From contig PLXJ01000013.1 in assembly GCA_003151395.1 (NCBI GenBank), positions 1 through 37,041 on the forward strand: DNA of 37,041 nt, in the 5' to 3' direction. Each line of letters begins with the position of its first letter. Position 1 is the stretch's first letter. Both the position numbers and the translations under genes were made by a program. Below, piece after piece: positions 35,990 to 37,041 of the stretch. The notes under the pieces are model-generated. The model was not told the DNA's origin. It worked only from the letters and a program-made list of their open reading frames with translations, and did not search any database. The stretch is from Actinomycetota bacterium. Lineage in GTDB: Bacteria; Actinomycetota; Actinomycetes; Nanopelagicales; Nanopelagicaceae.

Positions 35990-37041
35990 CGATCTCTACC
36001 CTTCTTCCAACTGGCATTTTCAGAGCCGACGGCGACTTTGCCTTGGCCCGTCATGGCAAGGTCATAGACGCCCATTATCTGTCCTGCGACACTCCCCCAG
36101 TCGAAGCGAATCGCCGAATTAAGCCCATTCTCAGAAAGCTGCTTCAGTCGGACTGGATTCTTCAAAAGATCAATAATTGAACGAGCTAAATTTGCAGCAT
36201 CCTGTGAAGTAAATATCTCGCCGCAATCTCCGACCGATAGTAAATCTACGAAAGCCGGAATATTGCTGGCCAAGACTGGGGTTCCTGATGCCATCGCTTC
36301 GGCAAGGATAATTCCGAAAGATTCCCCACCGGTATTTGGCGCTAAATAGAGATCTAAATTTGATAGAAAATCAACCTTTTCGTCTTCAGTGAGGCGACCA
36401 AGAAATTTAATGTGTTTTTTTAACGCAGGGTCTAATTTCGACAACACTTTTTCAGGATCTCCCGGACCGGCAACGATCAATTCAAGGTTGGGTAGCGCTC
36501 TAATTACTCTGGGCAGTGCCTCTAGGAGAAGTGGGAGCCCTTTACGCGTCTCCTCATAACGACCTAAAAATCCAATTCTTAAAACCTTGTCGCGGGTAAA
36601 AGAATTTTTTTCTGCCATTTTGGGAGAGCGACCAAATTTTGCGCAATCAATTCCATTTGGAATGACCACCGCCTCGGTCCCGTAAAGATTATTAAGAGTC
36701 GCCTGAGCCATTTCACTCACGGCGATGCGTGCGCTCAATTTTTCGATCATTGGTTCTATAAGTGGACTCACGGAGGCAATGGCGCGCATTTTCGGAGTTG
36801 ATGCATGGAAGGTCCCCACCATTGCGCCTTCAGCGGCCCAACAAGCGAGTAGTGATATAGATGGAATCCCTGGTTCGTGCATGTGCAAGATATCGAAATC
36901 TCCTTGAGCGATCCACTGCCTCACTCTTGAAGCTGCGATCGGACCAAAGAGGACCCGGGCGACTGAACCATTAAATGGAATGGGAATTGGCCTACCGGCG
37001 TTCACAAGCCAAGAATCGGTTATCGATTCATCATCAGATAC
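35986..37041 (-). CDS. pimA: GT4 glycosyltransferase, phosphatidylinositol mannosyltransferase-like (5' end outside window)
   Basis: Probably adds the first mannose from GDP-mannose to phosphatidylinositol at the inner membrane face, starting PIM glycolipid synthesis. The reading frame stays open to the window edge: twelve further codons precede the GTG at 37005 and encode a sequence continuing into LVNAGRPIPIPFNGSVAR, which matches the interior of PimA. The gene is therefore truncated here and GTG 37005 is not its start. ILHMHEPGIPS, GTFHAS, the GDP-sugar region GFLGRYEETRKGLPLLLEA and the EX7E motif ESFGIILAE are present. Other GT4 mannosyltransferases cannot be fully excluded, but position next to pdxST supports PimA. 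Confidence 0.85.
   Translation of the reverse strand, partial: VSDDESITDSWLVNAGRPIPIPFNGSVARVLFGPIAASRVRQWIAQGDFDILHMHEPGIPSISLLACWAAEGAMVGTFHASTPKMRAIASVSPLIEPMIEKLSARIAVSEMAQATLNNLYGTEAVVIPNGIDCAKFGRSPKMAEKNSFTRDKVLRIGFLGRYEETRKGLPLLLEALPRVIRALPNLELIVAGPGDPEKVLSKLDPALKKHIKFLGRLTEDEKVDFLSNLDLYLAPNTGGESFGIILAEAMASGTPVLASNIPAFVDLLSVGDCGEIFTSQDAANLARSIIDLLKNPVRLKQLSENGLNSAIRFDWGSVAGQIMGVYDLAMTGQGKVAVGSENASWKKGRDR

Noticed and set aside
37005-37041. GTG at 37005 as the start of the mannosyltransferase-like gene
   Set aside because: The frame is open to the window edge and the upstream residues continue the PimA-like sequence, so the true start lies outside.
1-37041. Mobile elements, CRISPR arrays, tRNA or rRNA genes, toxin-antitoxin or defence systems
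   Set aside because: None seen: no transposase or integrase domains, no regularly spaced repeats beyond the pyrR tandem repeat, and no cloverleaf-like or rRNA sequence in the short gaps.

Overview
The window reads as a continuous stretch of actinobacterial housekeeping chromosome. It holds 36 protein genes, 35 of them on the minus strand, so transcription mostly runs from right to left. The organism is inferred from gene order: pimA-like / pdxS-pdxT / yebC-ruvC-ruvA-ruvB-secD-secF-rel / DUF349 / hisS-aspS-alaS / ruvX-mltG-aroE-aroC-aroK-aroB-aroQ-efp-nusB / pyrR-pyrB-pyrC-carA-carB-pyrK-pyrD-pyrF is the classical actinobacterial order. The moderate, roughly balanced base composition (judged by eye), very short intergenic gaps, and loss of several genes usually present (yajC, apt, a peptidyl-prolyl isomerase, pepP/pepQ, rarA) suggest a small streamlined genome. 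A freshwater Nanopelagicales (acI-type) bacterium is a reasonable guess but is not proven by this sequence.

Layout from right to left along transcription. (1) 37041-32859: a phosphatidylinositol-mannosyltransferase-like gene cut by the window edge, a small LemA-like membrane protein, a DUF3048 lipoprotein, and the pyridoxal-phosphate synthase pair pdxS-pdxT. (2) 32813-24979: yebC, the Holliday-junction genes ruvC-ruvA-ruvB, the SecD-SecF translocase accessory pair, and the bifunctional (p)ppGpp enzyme Rel. (3) 24970-23678: a DUF349 coiled-coil protein, the only plus-strand gene, convergent with rel and divergent from a metallo-hydrolase. (4) 23482-16754: the metallo-hydrolase, hisS, aspS, a DUF948 membrane protein and alaS. 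(5) 16750-10235: ruvX, mltG, the shikimate genes aroE, aroC, aroK, aroB and aroQ with an inserted prepilin-peptidase-like gene, then efp. (6) 10204-17: nusB and a complete de novo UMP operon under a PyrR-binding RNA element. Together pyrB, pyrC, carA, carB, pyrK, pyrD and pyrF supply all steps from bicarbonate/glutamine to UMP; the aro genes cover five of the seven steps to chorismate.

Genes are tightly coupled, mostly by 4-base ATGA/GTGA/TTGA overlaps or 8-base overlaps. These overlaps allowed several start codons to be revised (pyrD, pyrK, mltG, aspS, secD, pdxS). No tRNA, rRNA, CRISPR array, insertion sequence, phage gene or attachment site was seen, and no gene-free stretch exceeds 200 bases. 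I found no convincing undescribed multi-gene system. The most notable items are a PyrR RNA hairpin whose lower stem pairs with the pyrR ribosome-binding site, a 15-base tandem repeat extending the PyrR C-terminus, a cluster of inverted repeats in the one divergent promoter region, and several poorly characterised membrane or coiled-coil proteins (LemA-like, DUF3048, DUF349, DUF948).
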